Shown here: positions 34,789-42,839 of the stretch, in pieces
How positions within the stretch are numbered: the stretch's first letter is position 1
Layout: every line of letters starts with the position of its first letter
Assembly: GCA_029856125.1 (NCBI GenBank)
Contig: JAHQWJ010000007.1
Location: 1 to 64,000 of the forward strand
Direction of reading: 5' to 3'
DNA length: 64,000 nucleotides
Source of the DNA: Promethearchaeia archaeon
Lineage (GTDB): Archaea; Asgardarchaeota; Lokiarchaeia; Sigyniarchaeales; SOKP01
Notes under the pieces: generated by a model
Databases searched by the model: none
What the model was told of the DNA's origin: nothing
What the model saw: only the letters and a program-made list of their open reading frames with translations
Translations under genes and position numbers: made by a program

Positions 34789-35157
34789 ATGGTTGTTTTT
34801 ACCTTTGTTGTATGCGCTGAGCCTTACAAATTCGAAGCACTAGACACGATGCTTAACTTAGGACAAGCAATCCTAAAGAAAGGTCATCAAATATTGGGTA
34901 TTTATTTCTATGGAAGCGGCGTGTATAGCGCCAAGCGGGACATAAAACTGAGCTCGTCAATGAGAGACTTACCTAAACGTCTCGAAAAATTTATAGATGG
35001 GAACAATATGAGTCTTTTTGCGTGTAGTACATGGATGAACTTTACTGGCTTAAAACCAGAGCAATTAATCGAGAATGCTAGTCAAGTAGGTTTAGGGGAT
35101 TTATCAAAATGGATGGCGGAATCAGATAGAGTAATAGTTTTTGGTCCTGGAGGATAA
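34789..35157 (+). CDS. DsrE/TusD-like sulfur-relay protein
   Basis: This 122-residue protein has the DsrE/DsrF fold start (MVVFTFVVCAEPYKFEALDT) and a cysteine in LFACSTWMNFTGL (about residue 79), where DsrE and TusD carry their persulfide cysteine. It is first of three small genes resembling TusD, TusC and TusB (DsrE, F, H), which in bacteria pass sulfur as persulfide for tRNA 2-thiouridine or sulfur oxidation. ATG 34789 is chosen over the in-frame TTG at 34780. Partners TusA, TusE and MnmA are not in view, so the acceptor is unknown. Confidence 0.8.
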   Translation: MVVFTFVVCAEPYKFEALDTMLNLGQAILKKGHQILGIYFYGSGVYSAKRDIKLSSSMRDLPKRLEKFIDGNNMSLFACSTWMNFTGLKPEQLIENASQVGLGDLSKWMAESDRVIVFGPGG

Positions 35158-35161
35158 TATC

Positions 35162-35530
35162 ATGGTTAAATCAGTAGTAATTTTGTGCGAGGATTCTCCA
35201 ATCGGTAAGAATTCAGCTATCGAAGCAATCCGGATGGGTGCGGGAATTATGGCAGTAGGCGATCTCGAAGAGTGTAAGATAATCTTTATGGGGGATTCAG
35301 TTTACTTTTTATCCAAGAATTTTGACCCCGAGAAGGTCAATATGGATGTCCCTTCGAACATATTTAGAATGATGGAACTTTCTGATCTGGACGTGTATGT
35401 GTTAGACTCTGCGTTAGAGATTGCGGGATTAAAACAATCAGATTTAGTCGATTTTGATAATGTAAAGGTAGCAAGCAATAAAGAAATTTCAAAATTTATT
35501 CTAGAAGCAGATGTCACGTATAGGTATTGA
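35162..35530 (+). CDS. DsrF/TusC-like sulfur-relay protein
   Basis: This 122-residue DsrE/F-superfamily protein begins MVKSVVILCEDSPIGKNSAI and continues with the expected strand MAVGDLEECKIIFMGDSVYF and a helix near SNIFRMMELSDLDVYVL. TusC/DsrF subunits usually lack the catalytic cysteine; here the early CED and late positions are not in the DsrE catalytic context. The start ATG 35162 is four bases after the previous stop; an in-frame GTG at 35141 would overlap that gene. It probably assembles with its neighbours as a hetero-hexamer, as DsrEFH does. Confidence 0.8.
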   Translation: MVKSVVILCEDSPIGKNSAIEAIRMGAGIMAVGDLEECKIIFMGDSVYFLSKNFDPEKVNMDVPSNIFRMMELSDLDVYVLDSALEIAGLKQSDLVDFDNVKVASNKEISKFILEADVTYRY

Positions 35531-35554
35531 TATCTTAAGAAGTGTATAAAAGAA

Positions 35555-35890
35555 ATGAACGAAGAGTTAGTGTATTTATTTGGGTTTAGTACGAGAAAGC
35601 AGGCGTATATAGATAACTTATTGGGTATTGTAAGTGAACAGGCTAAAAATAATATTAGTATTGCAATTGTTCTCATTCACGATGGGGTAATAGGAACATC
35701 GCAAAGTGGTACAATTCCAAGCTCATTAGATAAATTGTTAAGCCTTTCTGTATCTGTCTTTGCGATGACACCCGATCTTCTAGCACGAGGAATTGAACCA
35801 AATACGGTTGATTCTAGAATAAAATGCATTGAATACGACGAACTTGTGGATGTTTTAGCGCAAACTCCAAAAGTCGCTTCTTGGATGTAA
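35555..35890 (+). CDS. DsrH/TusB-like sulfur-relay protein
   Basis: This 111-residue protein fits DsrH/TusB in size and position: the N-terminal strand ELVYLFGFSTRK, then SIAIVLIHDGVIGTSQ, then SVSVFAMTPDLLARGI and the late strand IKCIEYDELVDVL. DsrH/TusB normally has an early cysteine; none is visible at the N-terminus here, so relay through this subunit may be lost or altered. It is third of the trio, 24 bases after the DsrF-like gene, on the same strand. Confidence 0.75.
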   Translation: MNEELVYLFGFSTRKQAYIDNLLGIVSEQAKNNISIAIVLIHDGVIGTSQSGTIPSSLDKLLSLSVSVFAMTPDLLARGIEPNTVDSRIKCIEYDELVDVLAQTPKVASWM

Positions 35891-35979
35891 TATTAAATTC
35901 AAAACCTATTAACTTTTTATTATTAGCTATATAATTAATCATTAGTTATTCTATTTGAACTCTAGATGGTTTTGAGAAA

Positions 35980-36765
35980 TTGCAAATTATAGATTTAGAA
36001 GATAAATACAACAACCTTTATTTTATGTGTTTAGAAGATTGGAGCGACGAAATAAAAGAAGCTGGTGGCCATAAAGAGAATTGGTACAATAAGATGAAAA
36101 ATAAAGGTCTTGGAGTAAAATTGGCTATAACCAAAAAAGATGAAGTAGTAGGAATGATACAATACATTCCTATCGAATATTCTTTTGCAGAAGGAGAAGA
36201 TTTATACTATATTAATTGTATATGGATACACGGATACGATGAAGGCGTCGGAAACTTTCAAAAAAAAGGAATAGGTACTAAATTAATAAAAGCCGCTGAA
36301 GAAGATGTCCGTAGTAGAGGGGCTAAAGGAATTGTGGCATGGGGCGTGTCCCTACCTTTTTGGATGAAAGCTTCTTGGTTTAAAAAACAAGGTTATGAAG
36401 AAGTCGATGAACAGAATATCGCAGTTTTACTCTGGAAACCTTTTTCCGACAATGCTATTGCCCCTAAATGGATAAAACAGAAAAAAACACCCAAGAAAAT
36501 ACCGGGAAAAGTATCAGTAACAGCATTTTTGAACGGTTGGTGTCCTTCTCAAAACCTCGTGTTTGAAAGAGCAAAGAGAGCAGCCTCCGAATTCGGAGAT
36601 GATGTGGTTTTTACGGAAATAGACACTTTCAATAGGGAAGCGTTTTCAGAATGGGGTATTGCTGATGCCCTTTATATTGATGGGATCGAAGTTAATACCG
36701 GACCTCCGCCATCATACGAAGATATTAAGAACAATATAGCTGAACAAGTCAAAAAATTGAAATAG
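35980..36765 (+). CDS. GNAT acetyltransferase fused to a thioredoxin-like (YoaP-type) domain
   Basis: This 261-residue protein joins two domains. Residues 1-150 form a GNAT N-acetyltransferase, with the acetyl-CoA loop QKKGIGTKLIKAAEEDVRSR at about 90-110. Residues 170-261 look like the thioredoxin-like C-terminal domain of YoaP proteins, beginning VTAFLNGWCPSQNLVFERAK. GWCPS stands where thioredoxin has WCxxC, but the second cysteine is replaced by serine and glutamine, so disulfide exchange is unlikely. The start is TTG 35980, as no ATG is in frame. The substrate is unknown. It follows the sulfur-relay trio by 89 bases on the same strand. Confidence 0.85.
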   Translation: MQIIDLEDKYNNLYFMCLEDWSDEIKEAGGHKENWYNKMKNKGLGVKLAITKKDEVVGMIQYIPIEYSFAEGEDLYYINCIWIHGYDEGVGNFQKKGIGTKLIKAAEEDVRSRGAKGIVAWGVSLPFWMKASWFKKQGYEEVDEQNIAVLLWKPFSDNAIAPKWIKQKKTPKKIPGKVSVTAFLNGWCPSQNLVFERAKRAASEFGDDVVFTEIDTFNREAFSEWGIADALYIDGIEVNTGPPPSYEDIKNNIAEQVKKLK

Positions 36766-36881
36766 TTGAGCTCGTGTTTAATATTTATAGTTGAGAAGAT
36801 TATATTCTTATAATCAATAAATAAAAAATAAATATTTCAAGAAATTCTAAGAAATATTATAAATATAAACGAGGTTTTATT

Positions 36882-37283
36882 ATGTTATTTGACATCTTTA
36901 ACGAAGATTGGGCTCAAACCTTTGGCACCCTTGAAGACATTATGTGGTTTATTCTCCTTTACTTGATCTTTCTTATAGTCATGGCAATATTTCTTAAAAT
37001 CGCTTTGAGTTTCTTCAGTGGTGCGAGACACACGGAGTTTGGATCAGTATTTTTAACTTCTTTCATAATAACGGTTATCTATGCCCTAACATTTTTGTTC
37101 CTAAATGGTTGGGTAGCATGGGTAATTGTTTTAATTGTAGCGTGGTTGTTAATTAGTGCCAGGCATAATACAGGAATCTTTGGAGCAATTGGGGTGACCA
37201 TCGTTGCTTTTATACTCTATGTTATCGTTGCTATATTGCTTGGGATGCTATTAGGTGTAACTTTAATAATTCTACCATTCTAA
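36882..37283 (+). CDS. Membrane protein of unknown function
   Basis: This 133-residue protein has three or four hydrophobic segments (about 22-45, 58-75, 78-92 and 103-130) after an acidic N-terminus. It is rich in Ile, Val and Trp, and one loop reads ISARHNTGIFG. The family is not recognised. A clear promoter-like AT stretch precedes the ATG and a T-run follows the stop, so it is a separate unit. Confidence 0.68.
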   Translation: MLFDIFNEDWAQTFGTLEDIMWFILLYLIFLIVMAIFLKIALSFFSGARHTEFGSVFLTSFIITVIYALTFLFLNGWVAWVIVLIVAWLLISARHNTGIFGAIGVTIVAFILYVIVAILLGMLLGVTLIILPF

Positions 37284-37287
37284 TTTC

Positions 37288-37297
37288 TTTTTTTTTT
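37288..37297 (+). terminator. Oligo-T terminator
   Basis: Ten T residues begin five bases after the stop of the membrane-protein gene. Confidence 0.5.
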
Positions 37298-37368
37298 AAT
37301 TTAGATCTAAGTAGTAAGGGAATATTGTACTAAACTATATGGTTAGTAGATCCTAGATAAAATACAGT

Positions 37369-37815
37369 TTAGCACGTTTCACCATCTTTTTCGTAACAAT
37401 CAAAAATACTATCTAAATTTTCAATATAACTTACCATAGATTTATACCACCTATCAAGTAAATCGCGTAATTGGACTCTTACAGTTTCAAGATCTTTGGC
37501 GCCGTAAACATATAAGTATCCGCGTTTATTTGTTTCTCCTTCACCTAATTTCTCGTTAAATTCTTTTAACGACATTGATCGCTTCTCGATAATATCGAGG
37601 GCACTCAACTGCATTAGAGCTCTTTGGATTGAACTTCTATCTTTTTTAAATACACTAGTCAATTTCATAGTCGTCACGTTGTCGTGCTTTAATAAATATG
37701 AAAAGACGTTCGCTTCTATTACGTTAAGCCCTAAAATACATTTAAATAGCTTTCCACTTTTGAAAACTTTCTTCTCTTCAACCATATCTTCTAATTGTTT
37801 TGTTATACTTTCCAA
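37369..37815 (-). CDS. Winged-helix transcriptional regulator (TrmB/MarR-like)
   Basis: This 148-residue protein has a central winged helix: NVIEANVFSYLLKHDNVTTM (helices 1-2), then KLTSVFKKDRSSIQRALMQL (turn and recognition helix), then LDIIEKRSMS leading into the wing. A C-terminal helix (LETVRVQLRDLLDRWYKSM) probably dimerises. Three cysteines are present, one of them in CYEKDGETC at the very end with two closely spaced cysteines that could sense redox state. It lies 59 bases downstream of thioredoxin on the same strand, so joint expression with a redox role is plausible. Confidence 0.8.
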   Translation of the reverse strand: MESITKQLEDMVEEKKVFKSGKLFKCILGLNVIEANVFSYLLKHDNVTTMKLTSVFKKDRSSIQRALMQLSALDIIEKRSMSLKEFNEKLGEGETNKRGYLYVYGAKDLETVRVQLRDLLDRWYKSMVSYIENLDSIFDCYEKDGETC

Positions 37816-37874
37816 GGGTATTCACCAAAAATAATTAAATTATAACAATTTTCTTACAAAATAAAAAAAAAAAA

Positions 37875-38282
37875 TTAAGTAAACGATCTTAGCTTTTCTA
37901 ATACTTTCCTAATATATTCCTCATTAACGGCACCAACAACTTTATGTATAACTTCATCGCTTTTTATAAACAATGTTGTTGGGATTCCGGTAATTCTATA
38001 TGTTTGGGCAATAGAACCGACTTCGTCCACATTTACCTTTACAAAGATAAATTCTTGATAATGCTCCTTTTGAATTTTTTCGAATACGGGAGCGAACATC
38101 ATGCAGGGACTGCACCATACTGCCCAGAAGTCTAAGATTAAAATTTTATCGGGATACTCCTTTTTTAGATTCTCAAATTCTTCTGCCGAATGGATTTTAA
38201 CAATATCAGTTGGCATGGATTGAGTTTTTAATAGCATTTCAGCCTTTTTTAGCCTAATTTTATTCAGGTCGTTTTCAGTCAT
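37875..38282 (-). CDS. Thioredoxin
   Basis: This 135-residue protein has an N-terminal ~28-residue extension followed by a complete thioredoxin fold. The active site is WCSPC (Cys57 and Cys60), after LILDFWAVW. The cis-proline sits in GIPTTLFI and the family glycine in VGAVNEE. It reduces protein disulfides; the serine in the active site (CSPC rather than CGPC) may shift its redox potential. It is followed by a winged-helix regulator with terminal cysteines, an attractive sensing partner. Confidence 0.94.
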   Translation of the reverse strand: MTENDLNKIRLKKAEMLLKTQSMPTDIVKIHSAEEFENLKKEYPDKILILDFWAVWCSPCMMFAPVFEKIQKEHYQEFIFVKVNVDEVGSIAQTYRITGIPTTLFIKSDEVIHKVVGAVNEEYIRKVLEKLRSFT

Positions 38283-38490
38283 TTTCTTAGCTTTTTTGTG
38301 TATTTTAAAGTTGTGTGATCGTGTGGAACTATCTCACAACTTTCTTAAATGGGATCATTTAACCTTCTATTTAAAGATCACGATTATGAAAAAAAGGTAA
38401 AAAGTTTAGTAATAATAAACATCATTTAAAAATACTTAAAAACCTAAATTTCTATAATCTTTCAATAATTATATTTCATTGGAGTTTGAG

Positions 38491-39243
38491 ATGAAGTTAC
38501 ACTCACTTTTTATTTTAACTAAGGCGGGAGCTTGCCTATACAGCAGGAATATTACAGAACATTTTGAGAATATCGAACCAAATCTGATAACACCCTTTTT
38601 CTCGGCTATTTTTTCCTTTTCTGAAAGCGTTATTTCTAAAGAAACGCCCGAAGTCCTCGAAATGGGCGGTTTTAGAATTGTTTTCAAGGTAGAAGGTGAG
38701 CATATTTACGCGCTTTTAGCCGATACAAGTGCTAATATTTTGTATATTAACTCTAGATTAGCGAACATTATTCAAGTATTTAAAGAATTCCTCGAGGATA
38801 ATGTTGTTGAAGATTACGAGGAAATCCATAATAGCGAATTTGATGCAAAAATTGTTTCCATTATTAAAGGGGACGATGAGTTATCTTCAAGCCAACCATT
38901 ATATAAAAAGATAATCGATCTCATTAAACGATTGACTCTTGAAAACGAAATTCTAGGCGCAGGATTATTTACTATAAATGGAAAGATAATTTTTACATCC
39001 TTACCACAAGATATTTTATTGTCCTCACTAAAAGAATTAGAAATCAGACATATTGCAAACACTGAATACTCTTTAACATTTTATAGTTTGGAGAACAATC
39101 AAAAAGTATTTTCAAGAATAATTGATATTCCTTGGAAATTAGATCCCTTGTTGATCGTTGTGTTATACGAGTCTTCAGTCCCTCTTGGTATGTGTGAAGT
39201 AAATTTAGAAAAAATAACAAAAACAATTCAAAATATCATTTGA
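38491..39243 (+). CDS. Longin-like plus roadblock-like domain protein
   Basis: This protein of about 250 residues shows two tandem profilin-like folds by pattern. The N-terminal half (1-105) has SLFILTKAGACLYSRNI, a long helix with ITPFFSAIFSFSESVI, paired strands and a closing helix RLANIIQVFKEFLED, as in longin domains. The C-terminal half (about 150-250) begins ILGAGLFTINGKIIFTS and resembles a roadblock/LC7 domain. Such domains regulate small GTPases by dimerising or recruiting them. ATG 38491 is chosen because GGAG lies eight bases upstream; TTG 38479 is in frame. It lies 1.5 kb before GTPase cassette 1. Confidence 0.72.
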   Translation: MKLHSLFILTKAGACLYSRNITEHFENIEPNLITPFFSAIFSFSESVISKETPEVLEMGGFRIVFKVEGEHIYALLADTSANILYINSRLANIIQVFKEFLEDNVVEDYEEIHNSEFDAKIVSIIKGDDELSSSQPLYKKIIDLIKRLTLENEILGAGLFTINGKIIFTSLPQDILLSSLKELEIRHIANTEYSLTFYSLENNQKVFSRIIDIPWKLDPLLIVVLYESSVPLGMCEVNLEKITKTIQNII

Positions 39244-39334
39244 TTTTTTTTACTTAATTCTAATAACTAACCAGATTTCTAAGAGTCGGAAAAATAAAAT
39301 AATCTTTTTTTATGGTTAATGATTTTGGGAGTTT

Positions 39335-40600
39335 ATGTATGATTTTATTGTTATTGGTGCTGGAATTTCCGGAGCTTCCTTCGCTTACAAAGCTTCAAAA
39401 TACGCAAAAACGCTTCTTGTAGAAGCTCAGGACTACGATCGAGAAATACCCGTAAAAACAAACATATTTGCTGAACATAACAAACCGTTTGTCGACGATA
39501 TTTTTTGGAACGACGATTCAATATTTCCGCGACCATTTGTTCAATTGAATTACAAAAGCGAGAAATACGATGGGCTATTACACTCTAAAGAATTTGGAGC
39601 ACCACTCGGAAAAATATCTCATACAGAATTATTAATCAAAAAGCTTATCGATAAATTTAGAGACCAAGGAGGCACTACTCAATTTAGCGAAAGTATTGCC
39701 AAAATTGAACGACATTCTGACCACATTGAAATCATCAATAACAAAGGAGAATCCTTTTCTACTAAACTTCTAGTTTTAGCTACAGGCTCTCGAGGCTTTC
39801 CTTTGCAAAAATCTCTTGGTTTTGAAACTCCCGACTCGTCTATGGGAATTTATACTAATATTTATGCTGATGAAGCTCTTCTAGAAGATAATTTTAACTT
39901 CCAGTACATGTTTCACTTAAATCCTCAAATTAGCCAGAACGGTCCTTTTTTCTTCAATGTTGGAAAAGGAAGAATTGCAACAGGATACTTAGGGAATAAA
40001 GAAAATCCCGCAGAGCTTAAAAATAAATTAATCAGAATTCTCAAGAACTATAAAATAATTCAACCATTTATGAAAGGAATAAAATGGGACGAATCTATTC
40101 CATTTGTAAGTGGAGGTATTTCGAAACATCCAATAAATTCCTTTTCAAAAGATCGCGTTATCGTGTTAGGAGAAGCAGCAGGATTAGTTACAGCTTTTTT
40201 TTACGAAGGAATCTTATGTGGATTGGCTAGCGCTGATATAGCATCGACATTGTTAGAATCTTTACTCGAAAACAATTCGAATTTTTCAAGGGCTGAATTA
40301 AAGAAATACGACGACGAGGTTGCTCGAGTCTTATTCACGTATTTTAGAAATGGCAATGCCTGCGAATATCTCTTTTATAATGAGAGTAATTCCAGCAAAA
40401 CGCTATGGAATTCTTATGCAAACCTATTAAACACTAATAAGACTGTGAGAAAATACGTGTACGAAGCACATATTAACCAAGATTTATCAAAACATAACAC
40501 TGATAACGACAGATTTGTAGGAGAAAAACTTTTCGCTACTATTCCTGTTCTTTCTAAAATGACGCTATGGCCAAAGTTTCTAAAAGCAATGAGTTTTTAG
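39335..40600 (+). CDS. Geranylgeranyl-reductase-like FAD flavoprotein
   Basis: This 421-residue flavoprotein has IGAGISGASFAYKASK (GxGxxG) at the N-terminus, a mid-protein LLVLATGSRGFPLQ, and a C-terminal FAD contact VIVLGEAAGLVTAFFYEGI. This arrangement is typical of geranylgeranyl reductases, which in archaea saturate the isoprenoid chains of membrane lipids. The family has many paralogues of unknown substrate, and the C-terminal ~100 residues differ from the lipid-biosynthesis enzymes I know. A GGGAG ribosome-binding site precedes ATG 39335. It lies between the longin-roadblock gene and cassette 1. Confidence 0.82.
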   Translation: MYDFIVIGAGISGASFAYKASKYAKTLLVEAQDYDREIPVKTNIFAEHNKPFVDDIFWNDDSIFPRPFVQLNYKSEKYDGLLHSKEFGAPLGKISHTELLIKKLIDKFRDQGGTTQFSESIAKIERHSDHIEIINNKGESFSTKLLVLATGSRGFPLQKSLGFETPDSSMGIYTNIYADEALLEDNFNFQYMFHLNPQISQNGPFFFNVGKGRIATGYLGNKENPAELKNKLIRILKNYKIIQPFMKGIKWDESIPFVSGGISKHPINSFSKDRVIVLGEAAGLVTAFFYEGILCGLASADIASTLLESLLENNSNFSRAELKKYDDEVARVLFTYFRNGNACEYLFYNESNSSKTLWNSYANLLNTNKTVRKYVYEAHINQDLSKHNTDNDRFVGEKLFATIPVLSKMTLWPKFLKAMSF

Positions 40601-40659
40601 TTTTTTTTGGAATCATTTTGATTTTATTTGTGTGTAAAATATTTTATTATTATTTTATT

Positions 40660-40674
40660 TGTGACAACAGAACA
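40660..40674 (+). promoter_or_regulatory. Shared upstream element of cassette 1, copy A
   Basis: TGTGACAACAGAACA lies 112 bases before the ATG of the first cassette gene. A near-identical element, TGTGGCAACATAACA, lies 116 bases before the GTPase ATG of the same cassette (13 of 15 positions match). The similar distance suggests a common regulatory site for the two transcription units. Confidence 0.4.
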
Positions 40675-40771
40675 GAAAAATCCGAAAAACTTCCCATTTT
40701 TATTACCACACTTTTACGTTGTTAATATAATTTAATTTAATTTTCTTTAAAAAAAAGACATAGTGATTATA

Positions 40772-41263
40772 ATGGCTTCAGACTATAGCGTAATTTGTAA
40801 ACTTGGAGGATATGTGAATTCTAATCCAGAGATTATTAGCTCCTATCCCTCGCTAGATCAGTCATTAGAAGCAGAAATCCTTTCAAAATGCTTTCCCTTG
40901 GGCTCAAAATATGGAGAATTCATTGTAGAAAAGCATCGTAAATATAGCGTGTTATCGTATGTTTTTAGGATCAATCAAATAGCAGAAAGAGATGATCTTT
41001 TCTCATTGTCGGTTTTATTAAATAAAAGAGATAAAACTGAGATATATATGCCAGTTTTGAAAAGCTTGATAGATAAATTGGATGAAAATAATATACTAAC
41101 TCAAGATATTCTAACTGAATACCAAAAGGTTATATTTGAAGGGATTAACCAAGAACAAGATATTGACATAGAAAATGTGTTAATAGATTTCTCGAACATT
41201 TTTAAAGAAATTAAATCGAAAATACTTAAAGAGAAACCAGAATTAAAAGGGAGTTTTTTATAA
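40772..41263 (+). CDS. Longin-like soluble protein of GTPase cassette 1
   Basis: This 163-residue cytoplasmic protein has no named family that I recognise. The fold pattern is longin-like: DYSVICKLGGYVNSNPEIIS, then a run of strands ending VLSYVFRINQIAERDDLFSL, and a long helix YMPVLKSLIDKLDENN. The placing of an aromatic strand before an acidic R-D-x-F-S-L strand and a final helix recalls NPRL2-type longin domains, though this is only pattern-based. The closest visible relative is the matching gene of cassette 2. The C-terminal KGSF is encoded by bases that also form the GGGAG ribosome site of the next gene, which starts directly after the TAA. ATG 40772 is used. Confidence 0.8.
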   Translation: MASDYSVICKLGGYVNSNPEIISSYPSLDQSLEAEILSKCFPLGSKYGEFIVEKHRKYSVLSYVFRINQIAERDDLFSLSVLLNKRDKTEIYMPVLKSLIDKLDENNILTQDILTEYQKVIFEGINQEQDIDIENVLIDFSNIFKEIKSKILKEKPELKGSFL

Positions 41264-41923
41264 ATGGCTGAAGATTTATTTTTACACGGGCTGGAAAACA
41301 TTGGATATCTATTGAATGTTATTATAATCCCCTTGGCAACGGTTTTAGTAGGGAGGAAGCTTTTAAAGGAGAAAAAGGCAACTGGAAAATTAAATGATAT
41401 TCGTGCTATAATCTTCTTTGTATTCTTTAGTTTTTCAAACCTAGTAATACTAGAATTTCTCATCGGAACTCAATTTTACGATACAACAACAAGAGCATTT
41501 CTAGCAAGTATATTTGGTGGAACCCTTGATGTTTTTAATGTCTATTCATTTGTAATTGGAATCATCGCATCGTTAGGTCTGATGATGGTCGCTGTAGCAA
41601 ACAGATGGGACTTTTTGCAGTATACTTCTATGTTCTTCTTCGGAGGAATGATCCTACTATATACCTTTACTGGCTTCCAAGCATTTTTAGCGCCTTACAT
41701 ATATTTTGCAGGAGGTGCAAGCATAGTTTTTCTGTATCTAACAGCATTTCGTGTAAAAGATAATGGTGCTTTAGCACTGGCTATATTTTTTACTCTCGCC
41801 TTTGGCACTGTCATTGTTGATGTAGCTATGATCACAGGATTTGGCGTAATAATATACAATGGTGTGATCCTAATCTTTTCATTAGGATTGTTTAAACCGT
41901 TTAAAAAGGAGGTTATGGCTTAA
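41264..41923 (+). CDS. First polytopic membrane protein of cassette 1 (about seven helices)
   Basis: This 219-residue membrane protein has about seven hydrophobic helices (roughly 12-30, 46-66, 86-110, 115-135, 138-158, 165-185 and 188-210), with basic loops on one side (LVGRKLLKEKK after helix 1). Shared features with the cassette 2 counterpart include IIIPxxT, the GRK basic loop, a tryptophan in NRW, FxxGxM and a FxxKDNxxLxLAIF segment. No enzyme or transporter motif is seen. It starts immediately after the stop of the longin-like gene and ends one base before the next gene, so the three are co-translated. Confidence 0.8.
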   Translation: MAEDLFLHGLENIGYLLNVIIIPLATVLVGRKLLKEKKATGKLNDIRAIIFFVFFSFSNLVILEFLIGTQFYDTTTRAFLASIFGGTLDVFNVYSFVIGIIASLGLMMVAVANRWDFLQYTSMFFFGGMILLYTFTGFQAFLAPYIYFAGGASIVFLYLTAFRVKDNGALALAIFFTLAFGTVIVDVAMITGFGVIIYNGVILIFSLGLFKPFKKEVMA

Positions 41924-41924
41924 A

Positions 41925-42575
41925 ATGGCGGAAATTGGCTTTTTAGTCGTTGAAATCATTTATTTTATATTTGGTATATTAACGATCTTGAAGACTATGA
42001 AAAATTGGAAGTTGAATAAGAATAGGATGCTTCTTACCGTAACTGTCTATATTTCTTCCATTCTTGTGAGATCTATTATTGATATGGGTGTTTATGCCTC
42101 AGGTTTTGATATCGATATTACAGTAGCGGGGGGGCTTGATATAGGTATGATTATGGGATTCATATTATTTACGATTCAACTTGAATTTATGTTTTATTTA
42201 ATGGATTTACCCAAATTATACACGCTTCCAGTTATTATCACTACTTATCTAATGATGGGAAGAATCTTAGTTGATTCGAGTATACCTTTTATTATATATG
42301 CTATGATAACTGGTTATGGATCCGCGTTCTTTCTTATAAAAGATGGAAGAAAAAGTCGTAATGGATTAGCTATTGGAATGGGTTTGTTCTTTCTTTTTTG
42401 GGGTCTCGGATCTACCTTCCAAATTGAAATTCTATTTGTCTCTTTGAGATTAGTTGCAATGATAGCACTCTTTCTAGGAACAAAAGGTTTTTATGAGAAA
42501 TATGTATTCGTCAATGTCGAAGAAGAGCAGAAAATAATGGGAACCTGGATTGCAAAATTGGTAGTAAAGGAATAA
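41925..42575 (+). CDS. Second polytopic membrane protein of cassette 1 (about seven helices)
   Basis: This 216-residue protein has about seven membrane helices. The best conserved stretch between the two cassettes is DGRKSRNGLAIGMGLFFLFW in the last third; the cassette 2 copy has EGRKTRNGLAVGLGIFFLIY. A second common feature is helix 3 ending in FTIQLEFMFYLMDLPKLY, then LPxxxxxY. The C-terminal tail after the last helix is acidic and cytoplasmic by charge. The family is not recognised, and no transport signature is seen. It could pair with the preceding protein as a membrane platform or receptor for the GTPase. Confidence 0.8.
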   Translation: MAEIGFLVVEIIYFIFGILTILKTMKNWKLNKNRMLLTVTVYISSILVRSIIDMGVYASGFDIDITVAGGLDIGMIMGFILFTIQLEFMFYLMDLPKLYTLPVIITTYLMMGRILVDSSIPFIIYAMITGYGSAFFLIKDGRKSRNGLAIGMGLFFLFWGLGSTFQIEILFVSLRLVAMIALFLGTKGFYEKYVFVNVEEEQKIMGTWIAKLVVKE

Positions 42576-42723
42576 TAACGATTTTTTTTATTTTTTTCTT
42601 ATAACGTTAATTCTATTTGGAATATCAACAAGATTTTAATCTAATTTTAGCTTTGTATTTTTATTGTTAATTCATTTTATTCTATTGATAAAAAGGAAAA
42701 TAAACGCAGCAAAAAAATAATTC

Positions 42724-42738
42724 TGTGGCAACATAACA
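42724..42738 (+). promoter_or_regulatory. Shared upstream element of cassette 1, copy B
   Basis: TGTGGCAACATAACA lies 116 bases before the ATG of the GTPase gene and matches the element before the longin-like gene. The gap from 42576 to 42839 also holds T-runs directly after the preceding stop (from 42582), which may end the upstream transcript. Confidence 0.4.
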
Positions 42739-42839
42739 AACAAAAGAATAAATAATTTCGTTTTTAACTGTAAAGTTATACTATATTTTCAAGATATAAT
42801 TTTAAGTATTTTTCATAAAATAAATTAAAACTGAGCAAA

